Assembly (NCBI GenBank): GCA_964462515.1
Contig: CAYWXK010000020.1
Coordinates: 1 to 64,000 of the forward strand
Direction: 5' to 3'
From: CAYWXK01 sp964462515
Lineage (GTDB): Bacteria > Planctomycetota > Phycisphaerae > Sedimentisphaerales > Anaerobacaceae
Length of the DNA: 64,000 bases
Part shown: positions 26,852-35,903 of the stretch, one piece after another
How the letters are laid out: every line of letters starts with the position of its first letter
Numbering within the stretch: position 1 is the first letter of the stretch
Notes under the pieces: generated by a model
Seen by the model: the letters and a program-made list of their open reading frames with translations, nothing else
What the model was told of the DNA's origin: nothing
Databases searched by the model: none
Program-made: the position numbers and the translations under genes

Positions 26852-29302
26852 ATGGGTTCACTAAACATCCAAATGATGCGAGATGAGTACCCGGGTAAAT
26901 CGGATGCCGAAGCAGCAAAAGCGTTTGCTCAGAAACACGGTTACATCGCAATCGTCCGCTACAAGAATTCGAGTTCTGCCTCGGATTTCACGGACATCGG
27001 CATCTGTCAGATGGAGGATCATATCCAAGGGTATTTGCGGAGCCCATATTGCCATGATGCCGGGGTCATATACGACGGGCGTGCCACGGCGTTACGCATC
27101 ACAGAGGATATCATTCTTAGAGGTCATTGTGAGTTGTGCGGTAAGCGAACGACCCAAGACTCTCTGCAGTTGATGGCTGGGAATGACTTCTATATTTGTC
27201 CCAAGTGTGGTTTGATGTTCTGTGACGGTTGCTATGTTCAGTTGCCGCTGACAAGCTCTCCTGGCTATGGCATGTGTCCAAGATGCAGGGTTAAGGTACA
27301 GCGTGCGATTCCCGGCTTTTACGGTGAACAATCAGGTGCCACCGGTTGGACCCGTAGAGGTAAGACATTCGAAGAAAGTGATGCAGAGTACGCGGCGAAG
27401 CTGGGACCAAATGTAAGTTTTACGCGGGTGTTTTGTTGGGCTGACCTCATCAAAGACAATGAAACAGGCACATTTACCGTTTGTGTATTTGAGGGGAAAC
27501 CCCATTTGGTTGCTAAGGTATCGGTGCCGGACAGTGATGTTCGGGTTTTGGGCGATAGCATCAAAGCTGGTCGCATTATCTTGCGCACCTCTTTTTATCC
27601 TTATCCGACTTATCCGGTCATTTACAACCGAGTTTTTATTGTGGTTGGTGATGGACCGCAACCTGGTAGTTTTAAGGGTATTTTGGTTGAAAGTGCAACC
27701 AATTTCACGGAAGCTAATTTTCAACAATGGGCCATAACATTGCGCGGAACTTGCCGACTGTGCATCCACGTTTATACAGAAACAAACGAGGAGTTAGGAA
27801 GCGGTGATGTGGAAATATCTCCGGAAGTTGTGAATATGGTTATCCATGATATTGACCAAGCTAATGAATCTCTTAAATCTATTCCTGAAGACAAACAGAA
27901 TTTTCAAGAAGCTTCTCAAGAGTTTTTCCGCGATCATCCTGAACCGTTCCTCTTCGATACCAATCAGGGAAACGTTGGATGTGAAAAAACCGTAGAGGAA
28001 GAACAGAAACAAGACCAACAACCATTTCCAACCAGTCCAGAACAATCAAAAACATCTCACTCTCAAGATGACGATACTGATGCTGCGAGAGCACTTGCTC
28101 TGTTGGAAAGTCTCAAAATTTTGGATCTGACGAGTCATCAACTCCCAAATTCTGGGCAACATTCATTTAAGCGAAAATGGTGGCGATGGTTATATCGACG
28201 GTTATTGATGCCTTTGTGCATCATATGCTTGGTGCTGCTAGTAATACTGTTGTTGTTATCTGGCATAGCACTAATAGTAATAAATATACGTCTGATAGCT
28301 GGGATGATAGCTTTTGGTCTTGTTTTTTCTTTGTTGGTCATGGGAGTTAATTACCTGATTGAGACTCAAGACCTTCGGGAGGCAAAGCGGGATGAGAGAA
28401 ACGAGGAACGTGCAAAACGTGCAGGAATAAAAAAACAAATCCAGTTGAATAAGGACGTTGAAGAGATTGCGAGCGCGATTAAGGAGCAAATAAGCTCGCA
28501 AGAACCCCTCGAGAATGTTCTACTGAAAATTAAGACAAAAGGCTATGAGTATGAGGCTGTTGCGAAGGCAATTTCATCAATCGCCTCATTAAAAGAAACA
28601 GAAAAAGGACGTTTATTCGACAAGATGGACTCTGATTCCATCTCGCATATCCTGAACTATTTCAACTATTCAGAAAAAATTACCATACTTCAGCAGATAG
28701 AACCAAGGAAAAGAGAAGATGTATTAATAAGGTTCTCTTTGTCTAAAAGATCTCAACTGAATGAAGTGTACCTGTGTGACATTTGCGGAAATACATTTAG
28801 ACGCGCCAGCCTTGATGAGCACTTTGCGGAGACTGCAAGACAGGCAGCTGCGATCAAAGGTGTAACGTGGATCGGAAAACTCGTCACGTTTGACGGCGAT
28901 GGAAAAGCCTGGTGCCCTCACTGTTTTAAGGATGCAAACTCAATGCGATCGGGCAGGCGCACCGTTCATGCAGGTGAGAAGAAATCCTACCTACGCCCAC
29001 CGAATGTTGGGGTTAGCTATCAATGTAAGTGTGGCCGCTACAAGATGTTCAACTGCAAGTCTGTCAACATATTTACTGGTTTGGAGATGATGTGTGAAGA
29101 CTGTGGTGCAATTCTCTGGGTCCCTCCGACAATCTTTGATCACTCAAAACCCTCTCAACCTGGGGAAGCATCACTTCGCTCTAATTACAGAGGCCAAATG
29201 GAGTTTGTGAAATACAGGAAGAGCGAACTGGACCAACAGTTCAAGCAAGGTGCTATTACCGAGCAAGAATACAGAGAAGAACTGAAACGAAGAGGTCTCT
29301 GA
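26852..29302 (+). CDS. Unrecognised large zinc-finger membrane protein with C-terminal SHOCT-like segment
   Basis: I do not recognise this 816-residue protein. Four CxxC pairs (Cys 93/96, 116/119, 124/127, 142/145) suggest a double zinc-binding module near the N-terminus. Two adjacent hydrophobic helices occupy about 448-500. A charged coiled-coil-like stretch follows (EAKRDERNEERAKRAG). The C-terminal quarter has three more Cys-rich knuckles (CDICGNTFRRASLDEHF, CPHCF, CKCG...CEDCG). The end, LDQQFKQGAITEQEYREELK, fits a SHOCT motif. The start has no strong ribosome site. It breaks the hemC-cobA/hemD series and is bordered by repeats on both sides, as expected for an insertion. No function is assigned. 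Confidence 0.75.
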   Translation: MGSLNIQMMRDEYPGKSDAEAAKAFAQKHGYIAIVRYKNSSSASDFTDIGICQMEDHIQGYLRSPYCHDAGVIYDGRATALRITEDIILRGHCELCGKRTTQDSLQLMAGNDFYICPKCGLMFCDGCYVQLPLTSSPGYGMCPRCRVKVQRAIPGFYGEQSGATGWTRRGKTFEESDAEYAAKLGPNVSFTRVFCWADLIKDNETGTFTVCVFEGKPHLVAKVSVPDSDVRVLGDSIKAGRIILRTSFYPYPTYPVIYNRVFIVVGDGPQPGSFKGILVESATNFTEANFQQWAITLRGTCRLCIHVYTETNEELGSGDVEISPEVVNMVIHDIDQANESLKSIPEDKQNFQEASQEFFRDHPEPFLFDTNQGNVGCEKTVEEEQKQDQQPFPTSPEQSKTSHSQDDDTDAARALALLESLKILDLTSHQLPNSGQHSFKRKWWRWLYRRLLMPLCIICLVLLVILLLLSGIALIVINIRLIAGMIAFGLVFSLLVMGVNYLIETQDLREAKRDERNEERAKRAGIKKQIQLNKDVEEIASAIKEQISSQEPLENVLLKIKTKGYEYEAVAKAISSIASLKETEKGRLFDKMDSDSISHILNYFNYSEKITILQQIEPRKREDVLIRFSLSKRSQLNEVYLCDICGNTFRRASLDEHFAETARQAAAIKGVTWIGKLVTFDGDGKAWCPHCFKDANSMRSGRRTVHAGEKKSYLRPPNVGVSYQCKCGRYKMFNCKSVNIFTGLEMMCEDCGAILWVPPTIFDHSKPSQPGEASLRSNYRGQMEFVKYRKSELDQQFKQGAITEQEYREELKRRGL

Positions 29303-29591
29303 TTGGTGGGGTCAGAACTGGAAATCTGGGGACACCATACCTATTTTATTTGCGTCTGCTTATCTTTTGTTGGAATTTGTTGCTGTGATAATCTGTGACA
29401 CGAAGTGGCGGTAGATAAGAGCGTCTAACATAATGAAAAAGACACAGATTAACGCTGTTGATTTTAGACACGGATTAACACAGATTTACACTGTTTAAAA
29501 TTCATTTCTCTGTGTCCTCTGTGTTTTCTGTGGCTAAAAATGAAATAAATTTACTCTGTGGCTAAACTTTTTTTTAAGAGTCTTTAAATCT
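29303..29591. repeat. Repeats between the zinc-finger gene and cobA-hemD, including a half family A copy
   Basis: ACACAGATTAACGCTG and ACACGGATTAACACAG-like words repeat in tandem at 29429-29492. TCTCTGTGTCCTCTGTG with TTTTCTGTGGCTAAA (about 29507-29537) is the right half of a family A-like element, and CTGTGGCTAAA recurs at about 29555. The GTG start of cobA-hemD lies in a further CTGTGGTTAAA word. No gene is seen. Confidence 0.7.
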
Positions 29592-31118
29592 GTGGTTAAA
29601 AAAGGTTTCGTATATCTGGTCGGGGCTGGGCCGGGCAGGGCGGATTTGATTACTATTCGCGGGGCAGAGGTTCTGCGGTCTGCCGACTGCGTAATTTACG
29701 ATAGGTTAGTTAATCCTTCATTGCTTAAATTAGCTCCCAGGAATGCAGAGGTCATTGCTGCCCCTAAACGCACCGGCAGTGATTCGGTTACTCAGGAAGA
29801 AATCAACAAGCTGCTGGTTGAAAAGGCATCCGAAGGGAAAACGGTCGTGCGGCTTAAAGGCGGCGACCCTTCCATCTTTGGCAGATGCGCCGAGGAAGTT
29901 GCAACCCTTGCCGAAGCCGGGATTGATTTTGAGATAGTTCCGGGTGTAACGGCCGGCATCGCCGCTGCCGGCTATGCCGGTATCATCCTGACCGACAGAC
30001 ACTTTAGCTCGCAGGTAGTTTTTGTTACAGGCCAGGAGGCTGAAGGAAAACAGCAGAGCAATATCGACTGGAAATGGCTGGCGAAATTTAACGGCACAAT
30101 AGTTTTTTATATGGGTATGGGTAACCTTGGCTCTATTGCCGCCAGCTTAATTGAAAATGGAATGGCGATAGATACGCCGGCTGCGGTGGTTGCCGATGCT
30201 ACATTGCCGACCCAAAAAGTTGTCCAAGCTCCACTAAATCGGATAAACCAGAAATGTAAAGAAGAGAAAATCGAGCCGCCGGCCGTTGTGATTATTGGCG
30301 CCGCCGCCGACAGCGACCCCAAACTGGACTGGTTCACAAAGAAACCCTTGTTCGGCAAAAATATCGTTGTAACACGAGATACAGAAGGTAATGCCGTTTT
30401 TGCAGCGAAAATTATCAGCCGAGGCGGCAATCCGATAGAATTTGCCACAATAAAAATTAAGCCGCTGACAGAAAAAAATGAGTTCTTGCGTGCGCTGGCA
30501 AAAATTTCCGATTTTGATTGGTTAATCTTCACCAGCGCCAACGGAGTGAGGATATTTTTTGATGCTTTGCATGCCTTAGGAAAAGACGCAAGGATTTTTA
30601 GCTCGGCCAGGATTGCTGCAATAGGTGAGCAAACCGCTGAAAAATTAAGCGAGTTTGGAATAAAAGCGGATTTTGTGCCGGACGTTTTTACAGGTAAGCA
30701 GCTCGGCAAGCAGCTTTTGTGTATCGCAGATTTGCGAAGTAAAAAGATTTTGCTTTTACGCTCGCAGCTTGCATCGAATGAGCTTATCGAGATTTTGGAA
30801 AAATCCGGCGCCGAAGTTCTCAATACGCCTCTCTATGATATTGTCCAGCAAAAAAGTGAATTTGGCTGGCTAATTGAAAGAATAGGCACGGGCGAGATTG
30901 ACTGGCTGACGTTTGCAAGTCCATCTGCTACTCAGGCGTTTTTTGAACAGATTTCCAGCCGGATAGTAAATTCGGCTAATGTAAAAATTGCATCGATTGG
31001 ACCGACGACATCCGAGCAATTGGCAAAACTCGCTGTCAAAGTGGATGTAACTGCTAAAGAACATACAATTGATGGTTTGCTCGATGCGATAGAGAAAAAC
31101 GAAAAGTGTAAAACGTAA
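29592..31118 (+). CDS. cobA-hemD: Fused uroporphyrinogen-III C-methyltransferase / uroporphyrinogen-III synthase
   Basis: A 508-residue bifunctional protein. Residues 1 to about 245 are CobA (SUMT): VGAGPG, DCVIYDRLVNPSLL, VVRLKGGDPSIFGR, EIVPGVTAG and VVFVTGQE; it methylates uroporphyrinogen III to precorrin-2. Residues about 250-508 are HemD, which closes hydroxymethylbilane (VVTRDTEGNAVFAAKI, WLIFTSANGVRIFF, TFASPSATQAFFE). The start is GTG within a repeat word, with only a weak AAGAG upstream. With ahbC following, its precorrin-2 probably feeds siroheme and then haem. Confidence 0.95.
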   Translation: MVKKGFVYLVGAGPGRADLITIRGAEVLRSADCVIYDRLVNPSLLKLAPRNAEVIAAPKRTGSDSVTQEEINKLLVEKASEGKTVVRLKGGDPSIFGRCAEEVATLAEAGIDFEIVPGVTAGIAAAGYAGIILTDRHFSSQVVFVTGQEAEGKQQSNIDWKWLAKFNGTIVFYMGMGNLGSIAASLIENGMAIDTPAAVVADATLPTQKVVQAPLNRINQKCKEEKIEPPAVVIIGAAADSDPKLDWFTKKPLFGKNIVVTRDTEGNAVFAAKIISRGGNPIEFATIKIKPLTEKNEFLRALAKISDFDWLIFTSANGVRIFFDALHALGKDARIFSSARIAAIGEQTAEKLSEFGIKADFVPDVFTGKQLGKQLLCIADLRSKKILLLRSQLASNELIEILEKSGAEVLNTPLYDIVQQKSEFGWLIERIGTGEIDWLTFASPSATQAFFEQISSRIVNSANVKIASIGPTTSEQLAKLAVKVDVTAKEHTIDGLLDAIEKNEKCKT

Positions 31119-31167
31119 AGCTAAAAACTGTGGAGTTAAAAGTTTTTTGCTTCCATTTTGTACCGCG

Positions 31168-32355
31168 ATGATAAATATATCGAAACTGTATTGTGGACTG
31201 GCTGGCCAGTCGGATGATTTGCGGTATGGCCAGGGCGAAGCCCTGGACGTGATCAAGCCCGCCTTCGGCAGGCGGGGAAATTTGTTTGGTCCGGTTATTG
31301 CGTATAATTGCACTAAAAAATGCAACCTGCGGTGTTTGCATTGTTACAGTTCATCGGATGAGCGGTGCAATAGTGATGAATTGACTACAACCGAAGCCAA
31401 ACAGTTGCTATCGCAGCTTGCTGAGGTTAATTGCCCGGTAGTGCTATTTAGCGGCGGCGAGCCTTTGCTGCGTGATGATTTATTCGAGCTGTTGGCGCAA
31501 GCGAAGCGATTGAAACTACGAACCGTTATCTCCAGTAACGGGACACTGGTTGATTTGCAGGCCGCCGGAAAACTTGCTGATGCTGGAGTAACTTACGTGG
31601 GTATTTCCATTGATGGCACGGAAGAATTCCACGATGCCTTCAGGCAGGTAAAGGGCAGCTTCAAAGCGGCTCTGGCAGGAATCGCAAATTGCAAAAATGC
31701 CGGCATAAGAACGGGCCTGCGATTTACCATTACAAAAGCAAACGCCGGACAAATCACCGCCGTCTTTGACATCGCCGCTGCAGAGGGCATCAGGCGTATC
31801 TGCTTCTATCATCTGGTCCGCACCGGCAGGGCTAAAGACCTTGAGGAGCAGACCTTGTCCCCAAATCAAACTCGTAGCGTCATTGAGGTTATTATTGAAA
31901 AAACAAGCCGGTTCGTCAAAAGAAAGCTTGTTGACGAAGTTCTCACCGTAGGTAATCACGCTGACGGTCCTTATCTTTTAGTAAAAATGCAGAAGGAGAA
32001 AAACGAAAATTTTCACAAAGCAATGAAATTTCTACTTGCAAATGGCGGTAACCGCATCGGTGAAAAAATCGGCTGCGTCGGCTGGGATGGTAACGTCTAT
32101 CCCGACCAGTTCTGGCGTAATTATTCGCTTGGCAATATAAAAGATAAAACCTTCAGGCGACTCTGGGAGGATTCAACGGAACCTGTCCTGAATAAGTTAC
32201 GAAATAAAAGTAAGTTTGCCGATAAAAGATGTCTTAAATGCAGGTGGTTTGATTTGTGTAAAGGAAACTTCAGATTTTTAGGCGGCAACACTGATGATAA
32301 ATACTGGCTGAATGAGCCAGCCTGCTATTTGACAGATGAAGAAATAACAGAGTAA
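31168..32355 (+). CDS. ahbC: Radical SAM protein, AhbC (12,18-didecarboxysiroheme deacetylase) type
   Basis: A 395-residue radical SAM enzyme. ISKLYCG and LRYG open the protein as in AhbC. The [4Fe-4S] cluster site CxxxCxxC is Cys 52/56/59, and FSGGEPLLRDDLFEL, SIDGTEEFHD and AAEGIRRICFYHLVRTGRA follow. The C-terminal part has GNVYPDQFW, which I associate closely with AhbC/NirJ, and auxiliary-cluster cysteines in CLKCRWFDLCKGN. AhbC removes acetate side chains to give Fe-coproporphyrin III. The ATG at 31168 is preferred over a TTG 21 bases upstream. Two hairpins (31229-31277) are inserted in frame at residues about 21-37. NirJ for haem d1 is the main alternative. Confidence 0.8.
   Translation: MINISKLYCGLAGQSDDLRYGQGEALDVIKPAFGRRGNLFGPVIAYNCTKKCNLRCLHCYSSSDERCNSDELTTTEAKQLLSQLAEVNCPVVLFSGGEPLLRDDLFELLAQAKRLKLRTVISSNGTLVDLQAAGKLADAGVTYVGISIDGTEEFHDAFRQVKGSFKAALAGIANCKNAGIRTGLRFTITKANAGQITAVFDIAAAEGIRRICFYHLVRTGRAKDLEEQTLSPNQTRSVIEVIIEKTSRFVKRKLVDEVLTVGNHADGPYLLVKMQKEKNENFHKAMKFLLANGGNRIGEKIGCVGWDGNVYPDQFWRNYSLGNIKDKTFRRLWEDSTEPVLNKLRNKSKFADKRCLKCRWFDLCKGNFRFLGGNTDDKYWLNEPACYLTDEEITE
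31229..31277. repeat. Two adjacent hairpins inside ahbC
   Basis: CCAGGGCGAAGCCCTGG is followed by CCCGCCTTCGGCAGGCGGG, both with GAA/TTC-type loops. They are read in frame just before the catalytic core, in a poorly conserved linker of the family. Confidence 0.75.
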
Positions 32356-32490
32356 AAATTCTAAATGCTAATTTCTAAATCCTAAACAATATTTAATGAC
32401 CAAAACAACAAGGTTTGAATATTTGAAAATTTGAATTTCAGATTTGTTTCGGATTTAGGATTTAGATATTAGAAATTTTCCGTAGGAGTA
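32356..32490. repeat. AT-rich inverted repeat family B before hemB
   Basis: AAAATTCTAAATGC...AATTTCTAAATCCTAAAC on the left faces TCGGATTTAGGATTTAGAT and TATTAGAAATTTT on the right, a long imperfect palindrome. The words TTTGTTTCGGATTTAGGATTT recur at 49255-49290. GTAGGAG at the right edge provides the ribosome site of hemB. Confidence 0.75.
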
Positions 32491-32494
32491 TGTT

Positions 32495-33460
32495 ATGAGT
32501 TTTCCTAAAACAAGGTTACGTCGGCTGCGATGCAGCGAATCTATGCGAAGACTGGTGCGTGAGACTATTTTGAGTGTGGATAATCTGGTATATCCATTGT
32601 TTGTCCGCGAAGGCAGAAAGCTAAAAGAGCCGATTAAGTCGATGACTGATTGTTTTCATTTTTCACCGGATACCGTTGCTGCTGAAGCTGCAGAAGTCGC
32701 TGCGTTAGGGATGCCGGCTGTCCTTCTTTTCGGTCTGCCTAAACACAAAGACCAAACGGGTTCGCAGGCCTGGGCGGAGGATGGCGTCGTGCAGCGCGCC
32801 ATAAAGGAAATCAAAAAGCGTGTGCCTCAATTATTGGTTATTACCGATGTCTGCCTTTGCGCTTATACTTCGCACGGCCACTGCGGCGTAGTCAAAAATG
32901 AGAAAATTAATAATGACTCGACTTGTGAACTTTTGGCTAAAGTAGCTTTGTCGCACGCCCAGGCTGGTGCCGATGTAGTTGCTCCTTCTGATATGATGGA
33001 TGGCCGCGTGCGCTATATCCGCGAGGCCCTCGAAGAAAACGGCTTCCACGATGTCGCCGTTATGTCGTATGCAGCAAAGTTTGCCTCTGCGTTCTATGGC
33101 CCATTCCGCGATGCCGCCGAATCCGCACCTGCCTTCGGCGACCGCAAGAGCTATCAGATGGATGTGGCAAATGCCCGCCAGGCGATGGCTGAGATTGCGC
33201 TCGACATTGAAGAAGGCGCCGACATTGTAATGGTTAAGCCCGCCCTTTGTTTTCTTGATATTATTTATCGCGCAAAGCAGCGTTTTGATTGCCCGATAGC
33301 TGCGTATAACGTCAGTGGCGAATATATGATGTTAAACTCCGCCGCCGAAAAGGGTCTATTAGATAAAGAAGCCGCAATGCTGGAGATGCTCACATCCATC
33401 AAACGTGCCGGCGCTGATATAATCATCACATACTTCGCCAAAGAAATGGCAAAAAAGTAG
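32495..33460 (+). CDS. hemB: Porphobilinogen synthase (delta-aminolevulinate dehydratase)
   Basis: A 321-residue enzyme that condenses two aminolevulinates. DVCLCAYTSHGHCG is the cysteine-type zinc site. The two Schiff-base lysines lie in SYAAKFASAFYGPFR and MVKPALCFLDI. APSDMMDGRV and AAYNVSGEYMML are standard. GTAGGAG lies a few bases before the ATG. It closes the haem cluster and is followed by a good terminator. Confidence 0.97.
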   Translation: MSFPKTRLRRLRCSESMRRLVRETILSVDNLVYPLFVREGRKLKEPIKSMTDCFHFSPDTVAAEAAEVAALGMPAVLLFGLPKHKDQTGSQAWAEDGVVQRAIKEIKKRVPQLLVITDVCLCAYTSHGHCGVVKNEKINNDSTCELLAKVALSHAQAGADVVAPSDMMDGRVRYIREALEENGFHDVAVMSYAAKFASAFYGPFRDAAESAPAFGDRKSYQMDVANARQAMAEIALDIEEGADIVMVKPALCFLDIIYRAKQRFDCPIAAYNVSGEYMMLNSAAEKGLLDKEAAMLEMLTSIKRAGADIIITYFAKEMAKK

Positions 33461-33509
33461 TTCGTGGGTAATAATCAGCGATAGATAGTCGTTGGTTGTT
33501 AGTGTTTAG

Positions 33510-33561
33510 CCCCGCAATCCTGCCCTCGAAAGTCGTAATCGAGGGTTATTGCGGGGTTTTT
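33510..33561 (+). terminator. Rho-independent terminator after hemB
   Basis: CCCCGCAAT pairs with ATTGCGGGG, and an inner CCCTCGA pairs with TCGAGGG; TTTTT follows. It lies 50 bases beyond the hemB stop. Confidence 0.88.
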
Positions 33562-33692
33562 GTGTTGTGAATGTTGAACGCGAAAAACACCCAGAAAGTT
33601 CTTGCCCTTTGGACTATAATTGTTGTATAAGTTATTGTTTTGGAGTGATGTGGACTGTAGGTCCTAAAATAAGCTTTTTGGAGATTTAAGAA

Positions 33693-35729
33693 GTGGTTGA
33701 TACTAACGAGATTCGCAATGTTGTTCTTTTGGGACACGGCGGAAGCGGTAAAACCTCTTTAACCGAGGCAATCCTGCACAAAACCGGCGTAACGAGCCGG
33801 CTTGGAAGCGTCGATGAGCAAACAAGTATCTGCGACTACTACGATGAAGAAAAAGAACACCAGCATTCAATAAAATCAAGCGTGGTCCATACCAATTACA
33901 AAGGCAAGCTCATCAACATCATTGATACGCCCGGCTCGCCCGACTTTATAGGTCCTGCTATAACAGCGATACCGGCCGCAGAAACAGCACTGGTCGTCAT
34001 CAGCGCAGCAGCAGGAATAGAAACCAACACCCGCAAAATGTTTGAATTGGTCGCAAAGGCTAACAAGCCTCGACTTATCGTCATAAATAAAATGGATGCC
34101 GAAAACGTTTCCTTCTCAGACCTCTTAAAATATATTAAGGAGACTTTTGGGCCTCACTGCCGCTGCGCCAATTTGCCTGCTGCGGATAGAGCATCCGTTA
34201 TTGATTGTATTGAAAATAAAACAGGCACCTCGCCCCTTATGGATGTCGGCAGGGCCCATACCGAGTTGATAGAAAGCGTCATCGAGGCAGATGACCAGCT
34301 TATGGAAAGTTACCTCGGCGGTGAAGAAATACCGGCCGAAAAAATTGTATCCGTTTTTGTAGAGGCTCTTAAAATCGGCACACTTATTCCAATAGTCTTC
34401 ACCGATGCCCGCAAAGAAATCGGGATAAGTGAGCTGTTGGATATTATCGTAAAATATACACCGTCACCTGTTAAGGCAAAAGCCGTCCAGCTCAAAGACG
34501 GGGACGCCGTAACAGAACTGAAGCCCGACCCTGCCGGCCCGTTGGCTGGTTTGGTCTTCCGTGTCGGCTTTGACCCCCGCTCAAATATGAAATACTCTGC
34601 CATCCGCATCTTCAGCGGCACACTGAAGTCAGACACGTCTCTTTTACGTAACGATGAGAGAAAAACTATCCGGCCAGGCCATATCCTGAAACCTCAGGCA
34701 GGCGAAAACGAAGAAATCGAGACAGGCGCAGCAGGCGACATCGTGGCACTGGCTAAAATCGAAGAGCTTAAAATCGGCGACCTCATCCATGATGGTAAAG
34801 TGGCCGGCAAGTTCAATCTCCCGCCAACGCCTGAACCGATGTTTTCTCTTGCTATCGAGCCGGCTGCCAGAGGCGATGAGCAGAAAATCGGCTCTGCACT
34901 TGAGAAACTTTGCGATGAAGACCCCTGCTTTAAGGTAAAGCGCGAGCAGCAAACAAAAGAATTGGTCATCAGCGGCCTCGGCGATTTGCATTTGCGAATA
35001 ATGCTCGAAAAAATGAAAAATCGCTCCAAGCTGTCGATAGTTTCAAAAGAGCCGAAGATTCCCTACCGGGAGACGATTACCGCCAAAGCCGATGGTCATT
35101 ACCGCCATAAAAAGCAGACCGGCGGAGCAGGACAATTCGGCGAGGTCTATCTGCGTGTCGAGCCGGCGGAGCGCAACTCCGACCCGCCGCTGCAGTTTAG
35201 CTGGGATATTTTCGGCGCCTCAATTCCTGGACAATATGAGCCGGCTGTATTCAAAGGGGTTAACGATGTAATGCAAAGCGGCATCGTCGCAGGGTTCCCA
35301 ATACAGGACATAAAAGTTTCCGTTTATGACGGTAAAAGCCATCCTGTGGATTCAAAGGAAATAGCATTTAGATTGGCAGGCAAGGGGGCATTTGCGGACG
35401 CCGTTGGAAAAGCAAAGCCGGTTCTGCTTGAGCCGATTGTGAATACAGAGATTACCGTGCCGGGAGAAAATGTCGGTGACATTGCCGGTGACCTTGCTTC
35501 AAAACGCGGAAGGGTGCTCGGGCAGGAAATGCTGCCGGGTAACTTTATCGTTATCAAAGCGCAGGTGCCGTTGGCGGAAGTTACACAATACAACAGCCAG
35601 CTCAAAAGTGTTACCGGCGGGCGCGGCAGCTACTCGATGACGTTCAGCCATTATGAAATTGTGCCGCCCAACATCCAGCAGCAAATCGTCGCCGCCTACG
35701 GAAAACAAAAAGAAAAGGAAAGTGAATAA
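33693..35729 (+). CDS. Elongation factor G paralogue (EF-G2-like)
   Basis: A 678-residue translational GTPase with all five EF-G domains. The P-loop is GHGGSGKT (14-21) and NKMD is at 132-135. The switch II motif reads DTPGS where EF-G has DTPGH, so the His that helps GTP hydrolysis is missing. This matches the EF-G2/EFG-like group (for example the second Thermus EF-G) more than the main factor. The Domain IV loop and ASKRGRVLGQEM are present. It starts at GTG with GGAG ten bases upstream. It is not next to rpsL/rpsG or tuf, another sign that it is not the housekeeping copy. Its true role is uncertain. Confidence 0.88.
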   Translation: MVDTNEIRNVVLLGHGGSGKTSLTEAILHKTGVTSRLGSVDEQTSICDYYDEEKEHQHSIKSSVVHTNYKGKLINIIDTPGSPDFIGPAITAIPAAETALVVISAAAGIETNTRKMFELVAKANKPRLIVINKMDAENVSFSDLLKYIKETFGPHCRCANLPAADRASVIDCIENKTGTSPLMDVGRAHTELIESVIEADDQLMESYLGGEEIPAEKIVSVFVEALKIGTLIPIVFTDARKEIGISELLDIIVKYTPSPVKAKAVQLKDGDAVTELKPDPAGPLAGLVFRVGFDPRSNMKYSAIRIFSGTLKSDTSLLRNDERKTIRPGHILKPQAGENEEIETGAAGDIVALAKIEELKIGDLIHDGKVAGKFNLPPTPEPMFSLAIEPAARGDEQKIGSALEKLCDEDPCFKVKREQQTKELVISGLGDLHLRIMLEKMKNRSKLSIVSKEPKIPYRETITAKADGHYRHKKQTGGAGQFGEVYLRVEPAERNSDPPLQFSWDIFGASIPGQYEPAVFKGVNDVMQSGIVAGFPIQDIKVSVYDGKSHPVDSKEIAFRLAGKGAFADAVGKAKPVLLEPIVNTEITVPGENVGDIAGDLASKRGRVLGQEMLPGNFIVIKAQVPLAEVTQYNSQLKSVTGGRGSYSMTFSHYEIVPPNIQQQIVAAYGKQKEKESE

Positions 35730-35794
35730 GACTCGTATTTCGTATTGTGTATCTCAAGCTTAATGTCGTTGCGAGTCCCGACTTGTCGGGAAAA

Positions 35795-35835
35795 TGTACC
35801 AATTAACCACTCACCAATTAACTAATTTTCTCAGC
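35795..35835. repeat. Repeat family C, short copy
   Basis: CAATTAACCACTCACCAATTAAC, with TCCCGACTTGTCGGGA (a near palindrome) just upstream at about 35776. The same combination is seen at 10862-10945. Confidence 0.5.
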
Positions 35836-35903
35836 GGGCCTTTGTGCTCTCCCTTCGGTCCGAGCATTCAGGGTCGAGGACTGCGGTTAACGAGAAATGC
35901 AGG

